Shown here: piece by piece, positions 56,283-64,000 of the stretch
Numbering within the stretch: the stretch's first letter is position 1
Layout: each line of letters starts with the position of its first letter
Source: Alistipes sp.
GTDB taxonomy: Bacteria; Bacteroidota; Bacteroidia; Bacteroidales; Rikenellaceae
NCBI GenBank assembly: GCA_021201825.1
Contig: JAJQED010000028.1
Span: 62,001-126,000 of the forward strand
Direction: 5' to 3'
DNA: 64,000 nucleotides
Notes under the pieces: model-generated
Seen by the model: the letters and a program-made list of their open reading frames with translations, nothing else
Database searches by the model: none
Told to the model about the DNA's origin: nothing
Program-made: the position numbers and the translations under genes

Positions 56283-56990
56283 ATGAATAGACGATCATCA
56301 TGGCCTATTACAGTGGTAGTAGTATTTAGTACAGTCGTTTATAGTTGTATATATTTTCAGGCTCCCCGGCCGGTGGTCACAACATCCGGGTTTGTTATCG
56401 ATCCTGAATTGAGCAGCCTCCATTTTCGGGAAGAAGATAAGGCCTGCAATCTTTTTTCGACCCGCCACGCTTACAGCCGGGTCGTACGATACAGGGAAAA
56501 AGACGGCGAGCGTTTCTATACTTTAAACACACCGATGCGGCAGTACAGGGAGAAAGAAGACGATTACCGACGTAGGATCAGAGATTTGCGTGATACCTTA
56601 GTTTACATAAACCATTGGTGGGATAGCCGGTTTGTGGAAAATACCATGACCTTGTCCTATCCCTGTGATCAAATGTTTATATATTTCGGTTACGACTACC
56701 ATGCAGGAGTAGATTGCAGTGTGGAACTAATTTTCGACACGATACCGGCCCCCTCGGGAATCCGTGCCGACAGTATAAACCTCTCTTCATCTGTATGGAT
56801 ATATACTTTTTCGGACACCCATAACGACATCCGTTACAAACCCGATTCGGTTTACCTGGTATTCGACCGTATGCCAGGTGCCGACTGCCCGAGCCTGAAA
56901 GGTCATCTTTACGCCGGGATAAAGGATTTCGACCCGTTCTGGGGAGATATTTTTTTCGAGGGGGAATTTATGGTGGATATGCGGCAATAA
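56283..56990 (+). CDS. Hypothetical membrane-anchored or lipo-protein
   Basis: 235 residues. An N-terminal hydrophobic segment (ITVVVVFSTVVYSCIYF) may be a lipoprotein signal with the cysteine in VVYSC, or a membrane anchor. The rest is aromatic- and Asp-rich with beta character (SSVWIYTFSDTHNDIRY, VYLVFDRMPGADC). No family recognised. It appears more AT-rich than its neighbours, mainly at the 5' end, which may point to recent acquisition. Divergent from the giant gene. Confidence 0.7.
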   Translation: MNRRSSWPITVVVVFSTVVYSCIYFQAPRPVVTTSGFVIDPELSSLHFREEDKACNLFSTRHAYSRVVRYREKDGERFYTLNTPMRQYREKEDDYRRRIRDLRDTLVYINHWWDSRFVENTMTLSYPCDQMFIYFGYDYHAGVDCSVELIFDTIPAPSGIRADSINLSSSVWIYTFSDTHNDIRYKPDSVYLVFDRMPGADCPSLKGHLYAGIKDFDPFWGDIFFEGEFMVDMRQ

Positions 56991-57124
56991 CGGCGTTACT
57001 ATCTCACCTGTTCTTCATATCGGGGGCGGCCTACCCAAGCAGAGAACAACTTGTTTGTACCACCCTGACAGGGTAAATCCCCCCGGCCGGGATTGAACAG
57101 GCAACCGTTTTCTCGCGGTTTTCT

Positions 57125-57132
57125 TATCTTTG
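57125..57132 (+). promoter_or_regulatory. Candidate -7 box of glmS
   Basis: TATCTTTG, 32 bp before the glmS ATG; the -33 region is not a clear match. Confidence 0.45.
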
Positions 57133-57163
57133 TTACCGCCTAACCAACCCGTAATTATAAAAT

Positions 57164-59008
57164 ATGTGTGGAATCGTAGGATACATCGGCGGCCGCCAGG
57201 CGTTCCCGGTGTTACTCAACGGCCTCCGCAGGCTCGAATACCGTGGCTACGACAGCGCGGGGGTAGCTCTTGTGGACGGCAGCGGAAGCCTGAAAGTCTA
57301 TAAATGCCGTGGCAAGGTCGCCGACCTGGAAAGATTTACCGACAGCAAGGACGTCGGAGGGACCATCGGCATCGCCCATACCCGCTGGGCCACCCACGGC
57401 GAACCCAACGACGTAAACGCCCATCCCCACTACTCCCAATCCGGCAACATAGCGATGATCCACAACGGCATCATCGAGAATTACAGCGTTATCCGCGACG
57501 CCCTCAGCGAACACGGATACACGTTCCAGAGCGCCACGGATACCGAGGTGCTTGTCCAGCTGATCGAGTATATCCGCAACACCAGCCGGTGTTCGCTTTT
57601 GGAGGCGGTGCGCAGTGCGCTCAAGCGGGTGGTCGGCGCCTATGCCATCGCCGTGGTCGAAAAGGACAACCCCGACGAGATCATAGCCGCACGCAAGAGC
57701 AGTCCGCTGGTTGTCGGCCTCGGGGACGGGGAATATTTCCTGGCTTCGGACGCCACGCCCATCGTGGAATACACCGACAAGGTGGTCTACGTAGGGGACG
57801 AGGAGATCGTACATATATGCCGGGGCAGGGAGCTGAAAGTGATGAACCTGGACAACGAACAGGCCCAGATAGATATCCGCACGCTCGAGCTGAGTATTAA
57901 CCAGCTCGAAAAGGGCGGCTATCCCCATTTCATGCTAAAGGAGATACACGAGCAACCCAAAACCATCGTGGACTGCATCAGGGGCCGCATCCCGGCTGAC
58001 GGGAGCGAGGTGGTGCTGTCGGGCGTTGTGGCCAACAAGGAAAAGTTCATGGGTGCCCGCCGTATCATCATCGTAGCCTGCGGCACTTCGTGGCATGCGG
58101 CGCTCATCGGCGAAAGGGCCATCGAAGATATGTGCCGAATCCCCGTGGAGGTCGAGTACGCGTCGGAATTCCGTTACCGTAACCCGGTCATTAGCCCGGA
58201 CGACGTGGTGATAGCGATCTCCCAGTCCGGCGAGACGGCCGATACGCTGGCGGCCGTGGAACTGGCCCGCAATGCCGGGGCGTTTATCTTCGGTATCTGT
58301 AACGTGGTGGGTTCGTCCGTTGCCCGTGCTACGGATTCCGGCGCCTATATCCATGTCGGTCCGGAGATAGGGGTAGCTTCGACCAAAGCGTTCACCGGCC
58401 AGGTAACGGTGCTGACCATGCTCGCGTTAACGCTCGCCCGTGAAAAAGGCACCGTTAGGGACGAGAAATTCCGGTCCGTTGCCAAAGGGCTGGTAGAGCT
58501 GCCGTCACTTATAGAAAAGGTATTGTCCCAGGACGACAAGATAAAGGACCTCTCCAAGATATTCACCTATGCCCACAATTTCATTTACCTCGGGCGCGGC
58601 TACAACTATCCGGCGGCCCTCGAGGGGGCGCTGAAGCTCAAGGAGATATCCTATATCCATGCGGAGGGTTACCCGGCCGCCGAAATGAAACACGGCCCCA
58701 TCGCACTCATTGACAGCGAGATGCCGGTGGTAGCCATCGCCCCGGACGACCATATTTACGAAAAGACCGTCAGCAACATACAGGAGATCAAGGCCCGTAA
58801 AGGCAAGATAATCGCCGTAGTCTCCGAGGGTAACGCCGCGATCCATTCGCTGGCCGACTACTGTATAGAGGTCCCGGTAACGGAGGAATGCCTCTCCCCT
58901 ATCGTGGTCTCGGTCCCCTTGCAGCTTTTGGCCTACTACATTGCCGTCAACAAAGGCCGTAATGTAGACCAGCCCCGTAACCTGGCAAAATCGGTCACCG
59001 TGGAATAA
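57164..59008 (+). CDS. glmS: Glutamine-fructose-6-phosphate aminotransferase (isomerising)
   Basis: 614 residues. Makes glucosamine-6-phosphate for cell-wall and glycan precursors. The glutaminase half begins MCGIVGYIGGRQAFPVLLNG, with the nucleophile Cys exposed after Met removal, and shows HTRWATHGEPNDVNAHPH. The isomerase half has two SIS domains (CGTSWHAALIGERAIED, SQSGETADTLAAV) and ends in the conserved LAKSVTVE. No self-cleaving ribozyme leader is seen, and the leader is short. Complete. Confidence 0.98.
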   Translation: MCGIVGYIGGRQAFPVLLNGLRRLEYRGYDSAGVALVDGSGSLKVYKCRGKVADLERFTDSKDVGGTIGIAHTRWATHGEPNDVNAHPHYSQSGNIAMIHNGIIENYSVIRDALSEHGYTFQSATDTEVLVQLIEYIRNTSRCSLLEAVRSALKRVVGAYAIAVVEKDNPDEIIAARKSSPLVVGLGDGEYFLASDATPIVEYTDKVVYVGDEEIVHICRGRELKVMNLDNEQAQIDIRTLELSINQLEKGGYPHFMLKEIHEQPKTIVDCIRGRIPADGSEVVLSGVVANKEKFMGARRIIIVACGTSWHAALIGERAIEDMCRIPVEVEYASEFRYRNPVISPDDVVIAISQSGETADTLAAVELARNAGAFIFGICNVVGSSVARATDSGAYIHVGPEIGVASTKAFTGQVTVLTMLALTLAREKGTVRDEKFRSVAKGLVELPSLIEKVLSQDDKIKDLSKIFTYAHNFIYLGRGYNYPAALEGALKLKEISYIHAEGYPAAEMKHGPIALIDSEMPVVAIAPDDHIYEKTVSNIQEIKARKGKIIAVVSEGNAAIHSLADYCIEVPVTEECLSPIVVSVPLQLLAYYIAVNKGRNVDQPRNLAKSVTVE

Positions 59009-59026
59009 CGGCCACCCGTATGAAAG

Positions 59027-59063
59027 AAAAATGCCGGAACGATCGCGTTCCGGCATTTTGTTT
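59027..59063. terminator. Bidirectional terminator glmS/yebC
   Basis: A 14-bp perfect stem (AAAATGCCGGAACG and complement, loop ATCG) with T-rich ends on both strands, between convergent glmS and yebC. Confidence 0.92.
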
Positions 59064-59076
59064 ATGGCAAGGAATT

Positions 59077-59802
59077 TTATTCCTCCTCGTCGCCCATATT
59101 GGTGAAGACATTGGTAACGTCGTCATCATCCTCCAACCTCTCCACCAGCTTGTTCACAGCCTCACGCTGTTCAGCGGTCAATTCCTTCGTGTCCGTAGGG
59201 ATGCGTACGAATTCCCCGCTTACGATCTCCAGGTTGTTGTCCTCCAGGTATTTCTGTATGGCACCGTAAGACTCGAACGAACCGTATATCTGGATGTTAC
59301 CCTCTTCGTCGGTGAACAGCTCGTCCACCCCGAAGTCGATAAGTTCCAGCTCCAGTTCTTCGAGGTCCAGCTCGTCCGGGGCCTTGAACTTAAAAACGCA
59401 TTTATGGTCGAACATAAAGCTCACGCTCCCCGAAGTGCCGAGCGAGCCGCCGCACTTATTGAAATAACTGCGCACGTTGGCGACCGTACGGGTGGTATTG
59501 TCGGTTGCGGTCTCGACGACCACCGCCACCCCGTGCGGGGCGTAACCCTCGTATACCATCTCCTTATAGTCCGCCGTATCCTTGGAAATAGCGCGTTTGA
59601 TGGCCCGTTCGATATTCTCCTTGGGCATATTCTCGGCCTTGGCATTCTGGATCAAAACTCGCAGCCGCGTGTTGGCCGACGGGTCGGGCCCCGAAGCCTT
59701 TACTGCTATCTCTATCTCCTTGCCGAGTTTGGTGAACACGCGGGCCATATTTCCCCAGCGCTTCATCTTCCGTGCCTTACGGTATTCGAACGCCCTTCCC
59801 AT
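59077..59802 (-). CDS. yebC: YebC/PmpR-family regulatory protein
   Basis: 241 residues. Family start RKARKMKRWGNMARVFTKLG, then NTRLRVLIQNAKAENMPKENIERAI and the SGSVSFMFDHKCVF core. YebC-like proteins bind DNA as regulators and, as more recently shown, help ribosomes translate difficult (for example proline-rich) stretches. Acidic C-terminus (ERLEDDDDVTNVFTN). Complete, with an excellent promoter that overlaps that of tsaC on the other strand. Confidence 0.96.
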   Translation of the reverse strand: MGRAFEYRKARKMKRWGNMARVFTKLGKEIEIAVKASGPDPSANTRLRVLIQNAKAENMPKENIERAIKRAISKDTADYKEMVYEGYAPHGVAVVVETATDNTTRTVANVRSYFNKCGGSLGTSGSVSFMFDHKCVFKFKAPDELDLEELELELIDFGVDELFTDEEGNIQIYGSFESYGAIQKYLEDNNLEIVSGEFVRIPTDTKELTAEQREAVNKLVERLEDDDDVTNVFTNMGDEEE

Positions 59803-59847
59803 ATCGTTTGATTATGTGAGTTTTACAATTTTGCCTGAGTCGACCCG

Positions 59848-59893
59848 CAAAGTTAAGACCTTTTCGTGTAATAGGCAAAAAATATTACTTTTG
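59848..59893. promoter_or_regulatory. Overlapping divergent promoters of yebC and tsaC
   Basis: Minus strand: TTTG (59879-59876), 20-bp spacer, TAACTTTG (59855-59848), a perfect promoter for yebC. Plus strand: TTTT at 59861-59864, 21 bp, TACTTTTG (59886-59893) for tsaC. The two interleave within 46 bp, so polymerases would compete. Confidence 0.75.
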
Positions 59894-59913
59894 TCTAAAC
59901 CCCCGAAAAAAGT

Positions 59914-60501
59914 ATGGCGGAGATTAAAAAAAGTAAACTGGAAGAGGCTGTGGACCAGGCAGTAGCCACGGTAAAACGGGGCGGGGTGATACTCTACCCT
60001 ACCGATACCGTGTGGGGCCTGGGATGCGACGCGACCAACTCTGCGGCCGTGGAAAAGGTCTTTGCCCTCAAAGGTTCGCAGGAGAAGAAAAGTATGCTGG
60101 TGCTGGTGGACACGGTCGACAACGTTTCGCGGTACACCGGCCGGGTTCCCGAGGTGGCGTGGCAGTTAATGGAGCTTGCCGAGAAACCGCTGACCCTTAT
60201 CCTGCCGGGAGGGTGCGGCGTTGCGCCGGAGATCATCCCGGACGGCGGCACGATCGGCATACGGGTCCCGGACCATGAGTTTTGTTCACTGTTGCTGCGC
60301 AGGCTTCGCCGGCCGCTGGTATCCACTTCGGCCAACCTTGCAGGTCGTCCCGCCCCGGAGGGATTCGATTCGATAGACCAAAAGATAGTGGAGGCGGCGG
60401 ACTATGTCGTACCACGGGAGTTCGAGAGGGGTTCTACCGGTAAGCCCTCCTCGATAGTGTCGCTCGGCCCGGGCGGCGAAATAAAGATAATCAGGGAATA
60501 G
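59914..60501 (+). CDS. tsaC: L-threonylcarbamoyladenylate synthase (Sua5/YciO/YrdC)
   Basis: 195 residues. Makes threonylcarbamoyl-AMP from threonine, bicarbonate and ATP for the t6A tRNA modification. Motifs are GGVILYPTDTVWGLGCDAT, KGSQEKKSMLVLVD, LILPGGCGVAPEIIP, GTIGIRVPDH and STSANLAGRPAPEG. Single-domain length (no Sua5 C-terminal domain). It is followed after 5 bp by the thioesterase gene. YciO-type paralogues cannot be fully excluded from sequence alone. Confidence 0.93.
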   Translation: MAEIKKSKLEEAVDQAVATVKRGGVILYPTDTVWGLGCDATNSAAVEKVFALKGSQEKKSMLVLVDTVDNVSRYTGRVPEVAWQLMELAEKPLTLILPGGCGVAPEIIPDGGTIGIRVPDHEFCSLLLRRLRRPLVSTSANLAGRPAPEGFDSIDQKIVEAADYVVPREFERGSTGKPSSIVSLGPGGEIKIIRE

Positions 60502-60506
60502 GAACT

Positions 60507-60923
60507 ATGGCCGACAGGAAAAAAACCGTGACCCCGGTACAGAAAAGGTTCGCCGACGTGGATATACTGGGCCACGTCAATAACGTAAACCTGCAGCACT
60601 ATTTCGATATCGGCAAGAGCGACTGGTTCGCCAAGGTGCTGGATGCGGAAGAGTTCTGGCAGGGTGAGGGAATAATCACGGCGGCTACCCAAACATCTTA
60701 CCTCGAGCAGACCCGGTTCGGGGATTACGTGGTGGTAGAAACCTCCGTGGAGAAGATCGGCACCAAGAGTTTTACGCTACTCCAGCGGATCGTGGCCCCC
60801 GGCAGCGGCCAGGTAAAGGCCGAAAGCCACAGCGTAATGGTCGCCTACGATTTTAACGCCCAGACTTCGATCGAGATACCGTCCCATTGGCGCAAAGCGA
60901 TGGAAGATTTTATGGGTCCGTGA
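60507..60923 (+). CDS. Acyl-CoA thioesterase (4HBT hotdog fold)
   Basis: 138 residues. The hotdog active-site segment KRFADVDILGHVNNVNLQHY has the 4HBT-type catalytic Asp within FADVDILGHVNN. The end (IPSHWRKAMEDF) is as in Bacteroidetes 4-hydroxybenzoyl-CoA-thioesterase-like proteins. It hydrolyses acyl-CoA (or acyl-ACP) thioesters; the natural substrate is unknown. Cotranscribed with tsaC. Confidence 0.9.
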   Translation: MADRKKTVTPVQKRFADVDILGHVNNVNLQHYFDIGKSDWFAKVLDAEEFWQGEGIITAATQTSYLEQTRFGDYVVVETSVEKIGTKSFTLLQRIVAPGSGQVKAESHSVMVAYDFNAQTSIEIPSHWRKAMEDFMGP

Positions 60924-60950
60924 CTTTGTAACGGATATTACATTATAAAA

Positions 60951-60990
60951 CAATAACACCGGCCTGATCTAAGGCCGGTGTTATTGTTTC
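60951..60990. terminator. Bidirectional terminator
   Basis: A 15-bp stem (CAATAACACCGGCCT and complement, loop GATCTA) with TTGTTT on the plus strand, between the thioesterase gene and the convergent META gene. Confidence 0.92.
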
Positions 60991-61002
60991 CGGGATCGGC
61001 GA

Positions 61003-61419
61003 CTATACCTTTTTCAATATCATCACAACCTGGCCGCCAGTCGTAAGGATCAGCGTGTTACCGTCGATCGAGTAGCCGTCCACGCCGCTGAGGAGCCTCA
61101 TGAATTTGTCCTCGGACTGCTGGTCGGTGCAGAACATCCGGGTGCTTGCAACACCCTCCAGCGTTAACCGTCCGCTGGTATCGGTCGAGTAGGAACCGTT
61201 AAGGCGGTTGCAGTCTCCCATTCCGGTGACGCGGTTGTCCACCCCGAATTGCACGGTATAGCTTTCGGCACGCTGGGGCGCGAAAGCCTCGCCGTCCATC
61301 TGGATAACCTGCCAGCCATTGGCGGTCAGAGAAGCGGTCCGTGATTTGGTGCGGCACGAGCAGCACGATGCTACCGCTGCGGCAAGCGCTACGAGGGCTG
61401 CGATCTTCAATAATTTCAT
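61003..61419 (-). CDS. META-domain (HslJ-like) lipoprotein
   Basis: 138 residues. Lipobox AVASC (Cys19), then one META domain: GWQVIQMDGEAFAPQ, VTGMGDCNRLNGSYSTD, STRMFCTDQQSEDKFMRLL. META proteins are envelope proteins related to heat shock or motility in some bacteria; the exact role is unknown. Conserved cysteines (GDCN and MFC) may form a disulfide. Neighbour of a second META lipoprotein 47 bp upstream in the same orientation, so probably one transcript. Confidence 0.9.
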   Translation of the reverse strand: MKLLKIAALVALAAAVASCCSCRTKSRTASLTANGWQVIQMDGEAFAPQRAESYTVQFGVDNRVTGMGDCNRLNGSYSTDTSGRLTLEGVASTRMFCTDQQSEDKFMRLLSGVDGYSIDGNTLILTTGGQVVMILKKV

Positions 61420-61466
61420 CTTTTCGGATTTATAAATGTTTTAAAACAGTTTTTTTCCCGTCTCTG

Positions 61467-61898
61467 TCAGTCCACTTTCCCGGCCGAAGTATATATTAAC
61501 CGGAAGCTCTTTTGAGGTCCGTACAATACCAGTCTGTCGTCCGAAGCGCTGAACCTTTCCACTTTTTCGAGCAATTTCATATAATCGGTCTCGAATTCCA
61601 TATTGGGACACCACATAAGTGTCGCCGCAATACGGTCCAGGGTGATCTGATCCTTACCCTGCAGGGTGTAGCCGCCGTTAATATTATTACAACCCGCGTT
61701 ACCGTACACCCGGGAGGAATCCGAAAAGATAATGTTCACACCCTGGGGAACACTCACGGTCGGAATGTAATCCTCAACTATTATCTCCTGTAAATCCCAC
61801 CGCACTCCGGTAAGGTGTTTCCGCCCGTCTTGGCACGAAGATAACAACCCGGCCGAAAGGGCGAGGGCCGCAAACAATGTTATAAAACTTTTTTTCAT
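61467..61898 (-). CDS. META-domain lipoprotein (second)
   Basis: 143 residues. Lipobox GLLSSC (Cys22), then a META domain with YGNAGCNNINGGYTLQGKDQ, ATLMWCPNMEFETDYMKLL and FSASDDRLVLYGP. The same cysteine pair (GCNN, WCPN) as in the neighbouring copy is kept. The two are paralogues of low identity in tandem. First of the pair; it is divergent from ridA, with a 64-bp gap. Confidence 0.9.
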   Translation of the reverse strand: MKKSFITLFAALALSAGLLSSCQDGRKHLTGVRWDLQEIIVEDYIPTVSVPQGVNIIFSDSSRVYGNAGCNNINGGYTLQGKDQITLDRIAATLMWCPNMEFETDYMKLLEKVERFSASDDRLVLYGPQKSFRLIYTSAGKVD

Positions 61899-61911
61899 TT
61901 TCGATCGGTAT

Positions 61912-61943
61912 TTTTCCCGTTTGCCGGGATATGTGTAAATTTG
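61912..61943 (+). promoter_or_regulatory. Promoter of ridA
   Basis: TTTT at 61912-61915, 20-bp spacer, TAAATTTG at 61936-61943; 19 bp before the ATG. Confidence 0.55.
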
Positions 61944-61962
61944 GTCTAAACAAATTAAAGAT

Positions 61963-62340
61963 ATGAAAAAAATCGTTCATTCGCCCCACGCACCCAAGGC
62001 CGTCGGGCCGTATTCGCAGGCGGTGGAAGCCGCCGGCACACTCTATGTCTCGGGACAGCTGCCCGTTAACCCCACCGACGGTTCCGTGCCCGAAGATATA
62101 ACCGGGCAAACCGTACAGTGCCTTAAAAACATAGAGGCCATCCTGACCGAAGCCGGCTACAGCCGTGCCGACGTGGTCAAATCCACGGTCCTGCTCGACG
62201 ATATGAACAACTTCGGTGCCATGAATGAGGCCTATGCCGGGTTTTACTCCGAACCTTTCCCGGCCCGTGTTTGCTACCAGGTCGCAAAGCTGCCGATGGG
62301 CGTGAAAGTCGAGATCGAGACCGTCGCCGTAAAATCTTAA
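61963..62340 (+). CDS. ridA: RidA-family reactive imine/enamine deaminase
   Basis: 125 residues. Hydrolyses reactive 2-aminoacrylate-type enamines formed by PLP enzymes such as threonine dehydratase. Landmarks are SPHAPKAVGPYSQAVEA, VSGQLPVNP, TVQCLKNIEAIL and the active-site Arg in PARVCYQVAKLPMGVKVEIE. Forms a trimer in the cytosol. Single gene with its own promoter. Confidence 0.96.
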   Translation: MKKIVHSPHAPKAVGPYSQAVEAAGTLYVSGQLPVNPTDGSVPEDITGQTVQCLKNIEAILTEAGYSRADVVKSTVLLDDMNNFGAMNEAYAGFYSEPFPARVCYQVAKLPMGVKVEIETVAVKS

Positions 62341-62481
62341 AAGCTACCGGGGCGGCCCGTAATTTACCAATGGCCGTTGGTTCCGCCCTGCGGCATTACC
62401 GGCTGGCATTGAGGGAGGTTATCCGGTTCCCTCAATTGATATGGTTTTCCGGAAACTCCTTTCCCGAGAACTACGCCTTGG

Positions 62482-63063
62482 TTACTGTTCTGACAGCGCT
62501 TCCCGGACAGCTTCTGCCAACTGCCTGGCCGTCGGTGCCTTGCCTACTCCGCTGTCGCGGCTTCTTCGGGTCGGGGGCGGGTTCTGACCCTCGATGAAAA
62601 TATGGCGGACGATCACCTGCTCGGGCAGTTTGAGGAAAAAAATATCGTAATCGGTACGCATGGCCGCCCGGCCGTCCTCGTACTGTCCGACGGTGACATA
62701 GCTGCTGCGGGCGGCGATAATGCCGTCCAACTGCGGCTCGGTTATATACTGCTCACTGCCCAGTAGTTTGTTCACCCGGCCGCTGTACCTATAAGAGAGA
62801 TCGTCCTCCCCGTCGTAATAGGGGAAATATTCCACATATACCGCTTTTTGAAAGCCGGCCGGGTCCCAAAGTCCGGGGTCCGTCCCGTAAGTCTCATGGC
62901 TTACCGCCGGGCCGCGGACAATATCCCGGGCATTACCCTGCAGGGTGCGCGTCCGTTCGATATCTTTGATGAATCCGTCGAGGTAGAATTTACCGAAGAT
63001 CAAAATACCGGCGCACGTTATTACCAATGCGGCGGCGACTGCAATAATAGTTCTTCTATACAT
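62482..63063 (-). CDS. Hypothetical membrane-anchored protein
   Basis: 193 residues. Start ATG 63063 (MYRRTIIAVAAALVITCAGIL) opens with one membrane helix; the longer open frame to 63156 adds a non-homologous stretch. The outer part is soluble, with YVEYFPYYDGEDDLSYRYSG and a middle segment of polar character. I know no family. Convergent with ridA. Confidence 0.75.
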   Translation of the reverse strand: MYRRTIIAVAAALVITCAGILIFGKFYLDGFIKDIERTRTLQGNARDIVRGPAVSHETYGTDPGLWDPAGFQKAVYVEYFPYYDGEDDLSYRYSGRVNKLLGSEQYITEPQLDGIIAARSSYVTVGQYEDGRAAMRTDYDIFFLKLPEQVIVRHIFIEGQNPPPTRRSRDSGVGKAPTARQLAEAVREALSEQ

Positions 63064-63111
63064 AATAAGCCGGGTTAGAGTTATATACGACGGTAAAAAT
63101 AGTAAACTAAA

Positions 63112-63150
63112 TATAAAAACGAGTACCGGCCCCCCGAGGGAGCCGGTACC
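63112..63150 (-). terminator. Terminator after slyD-like gene
   Basis: GTACCGGC (63123-63130) pairs with GCCGGTAC (63142-63149), flanked by GAG/CTC-like pairs, and is followed on the minus strand by CGTTTTTATATTT. About 70 bp after the slyD-like stop. Confidence 0.7.
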
Positions 63151-63219
63151 GCTCATTACTAATAAAACTATTTAAGATAAAGCCGGTAATACCGGAACGG
63201 GTAGAAAATTGATCGTCCT

Positions 63220-63771
63220 TTAGCAACCGCAGCCGCAACCGCCCTCGGACCTACAGGAATCGTCCGAACAATCCGAACAGTTGCACCCTGCCGAAGCGGC
63301 GGCCATGCCGCGCATAATATCCTCGTCCGTGGCTTCCCTGACCCCTACTATCTCTCCCGAGAAGTTGAGGGTCTTGCCCGCCATCGGATGGTTGAAATCC
63401 ATTGTGACCTTATCCCCGGCAACGTTCTTTACCACACCTATAAGGTGCTGGCCGTCCGCCGTGCTCATAGGTATCTGGTTTCCCACTTCGAGAAGCCCCT
63501 CCTCGATGGCACCGTCGATCATGAAGACGCTCTTGGGCAGGTCCGTCACGGCTTCTTCAACTACTTCACCGTATCCCTGGTCGGCGGGAAGGGTGAACTG
63601 GAATTTGTCGCCTTTTTCGAGGCCGGCTATGTTTTGCTCGAATTTGGGCAGCAGGTAACCCGCGCCGTAAACGAACTCGAGCGGTCGTTCCGGTGTAGTA
63701 CTGTCGACCACCTGGCCGTCCACGGTAAGGTCGTATGCCAGCGATACGAATGTTTTGTCTCCGATTTTCAT
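63220..63771 (-). CDS. slyD: FKBP-type peptidyl-prolyl isomerase, SlyD-like with Cys-rich tail
   Basis: 183 residues. FKBP core split by an insert-in-flap chaperone domain: AYDLTVDGQVVDSTTPERPL, EFVYGAGYLLPKFEQNIAGL, the IF domain around FMIDGAIEEGLLEVG, and FNHPMAGKTLNFSGEIVGVREA. The tail of about 25 residues is packed with Cys (CNCSDCSDD, CRSEGGCGCGC), nine cysteines in all, a probable metal (for example nickel or zinc) store as in E. coli SlyD. Own promoter. Confidence 0.93.
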   Translation of the reverse strand: MKIGDKTFVSLAYDLTVDGQVVDSTTPERPLEFVYGAGYLLPKFEQNIAGLEKGDKFQFTLPADQGYGEVVEEAVTDLPKSVFMIDGAIEEGLLEVGNQIPMSTADGQHLIGVVKNVAGDKVTMDFNHPMAGKTLNFSGEIVGVREATDEDIMRGMAAASAGCNCSDCSDDSCRSEGGCGCGC

Positions 63772-63806
63772 TATATTCTCAATGCGTTATTTGCCAATGT
63801 ATCCTG

Positions 63807-63837
63807 CAAATATAATGCAATTACCCGCCCCCGCAAA
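63807..63837 (-). promoter_or_regulatory. Promoter of slyD-like gene
   Basis: TTTG (63837-63834), 19-bp spacer, TATATTTG (63814-63807): an exact consensus match, 36 bp before the ATG. Confidence 0.75.
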
Positions 63838-63923
63838 CCATCCGGCAAATAAGTATAAAACCCAGTGAACTTTGTAAACCGGACGGGGCCCGCCTGCCCG
63901 TGAGGCCGGTACGGACATCGGAC

Positions 63924-64000
63924 CTATCGCCCGCTTTTATAAAGCTTGTCGACCGCGATGGCTATAGCCCCGTCGCCCGTGACGTTGCAGGCGGTCCCGA
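63924..64000 (-). CDS. Dicarboxylate/amino acid:cation symporter, C-terminal end
   Basis: The last 24 codons plus stop of a gene entering from the right edge (stop TAG at 63926-63924). They read GTACNVTGDGAIAIAVDKLY and end in KSGR, which matches the C-terminal substrate- and sodium-binding region (NVTGD motif) of the GltP/DctA family of secondary carriers. The rest lies beyond the window, so the substrate cannot be judged. Confidence 0.75.
   Translation of the reverse strand, partial: GTACNVTGDGAIAIAVDKLYKSGR

Noticed and set aside
57040..57163. glmS ribozyme
   Set aside because: The gap before glmS is too short after its -7 box and has no ribozyme core; such ribozymes belong to Gram-positive bacteria.

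Overview
The window reads as a chromosomal segment of a gut-type Bacteroidales bacterium, most likely Alistipes or a close Rikenellaceae relative. The grounds are a SusC/SusD polysaccharide-utilisation locus, lipoproteins with Bacteroidetes-style signals, GC-rich coding sequence, and recurrent TTTG-N19-22-TAnnTTTG promoters, the Bacteroidetes sigma consensus, before many genes. The genus is an inference. No tRNA, rRNA, CRISPR array, transposase or prophage was seen.

Layout. (1) 1-17209: a polysaccharide-utilisation locus on the minus strand: SusC, SusD, two GH144-type ('glucoamylase family') enzymes, a GH3 beta-glucosidase, a surface lipoprotein with three Ig-like repeats and a FISUMP-like domain, a membrane-spanning propeller/LuxR-type regulator, a secreted esterase and an AraC-type regulator. 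GH144 plus GH3 next to SusCD points to beta-1,2-glucan. (2) 17344-23086: a five-gene MacAB/TolC-like efflux operon. (3) 23241-30541: a branched-chain amino-acid operon (leuA, leuC, a secreted alpha/beta hydrolase, leuD, a citramalate-synthase-like gene, leuB). (4) 31051-35206: bamD, RNA polymerase omega, coaBC, recN. (5) 35566-47834: housekeeping genes: an alpha-oxoamine synthase of the serine palmitoyltransferase/cysteate acyltransferase type, pepD, ispF, a GT2 glycosyltransferase, rubredoxin, purB, mlaEF with two coupled secreted paralogues, gapA, and a SLOG protein. (6) 48010-48864: a small envelope operon (YtxH, holin-X-like, a soluble protein). (7) 48930-56033: a repeat patch followed by one 6.7-kb gene for a 2242-residue protein. 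(8) 56283-64000: glmS, yebC, tsaC, a thioesterase, two META-domain lipoproteins, ridA, a SlyD-like isomerase, and the end of a dicarboxylate-type symporter.

The least explained object is the 2242-residue protein at 49305-56033. It combines a fold-type I aminotransferase domain in which the usual PLP-binding residues are all visible with a C-terminal P-loop of the HPr kinase/PEP carboxykinase type, embedded in long regions I do not recognise. It has its own promoter and stands alone beside a degenerate 53-bp tandem repeat. It is the best candidate here for an undescribed system.
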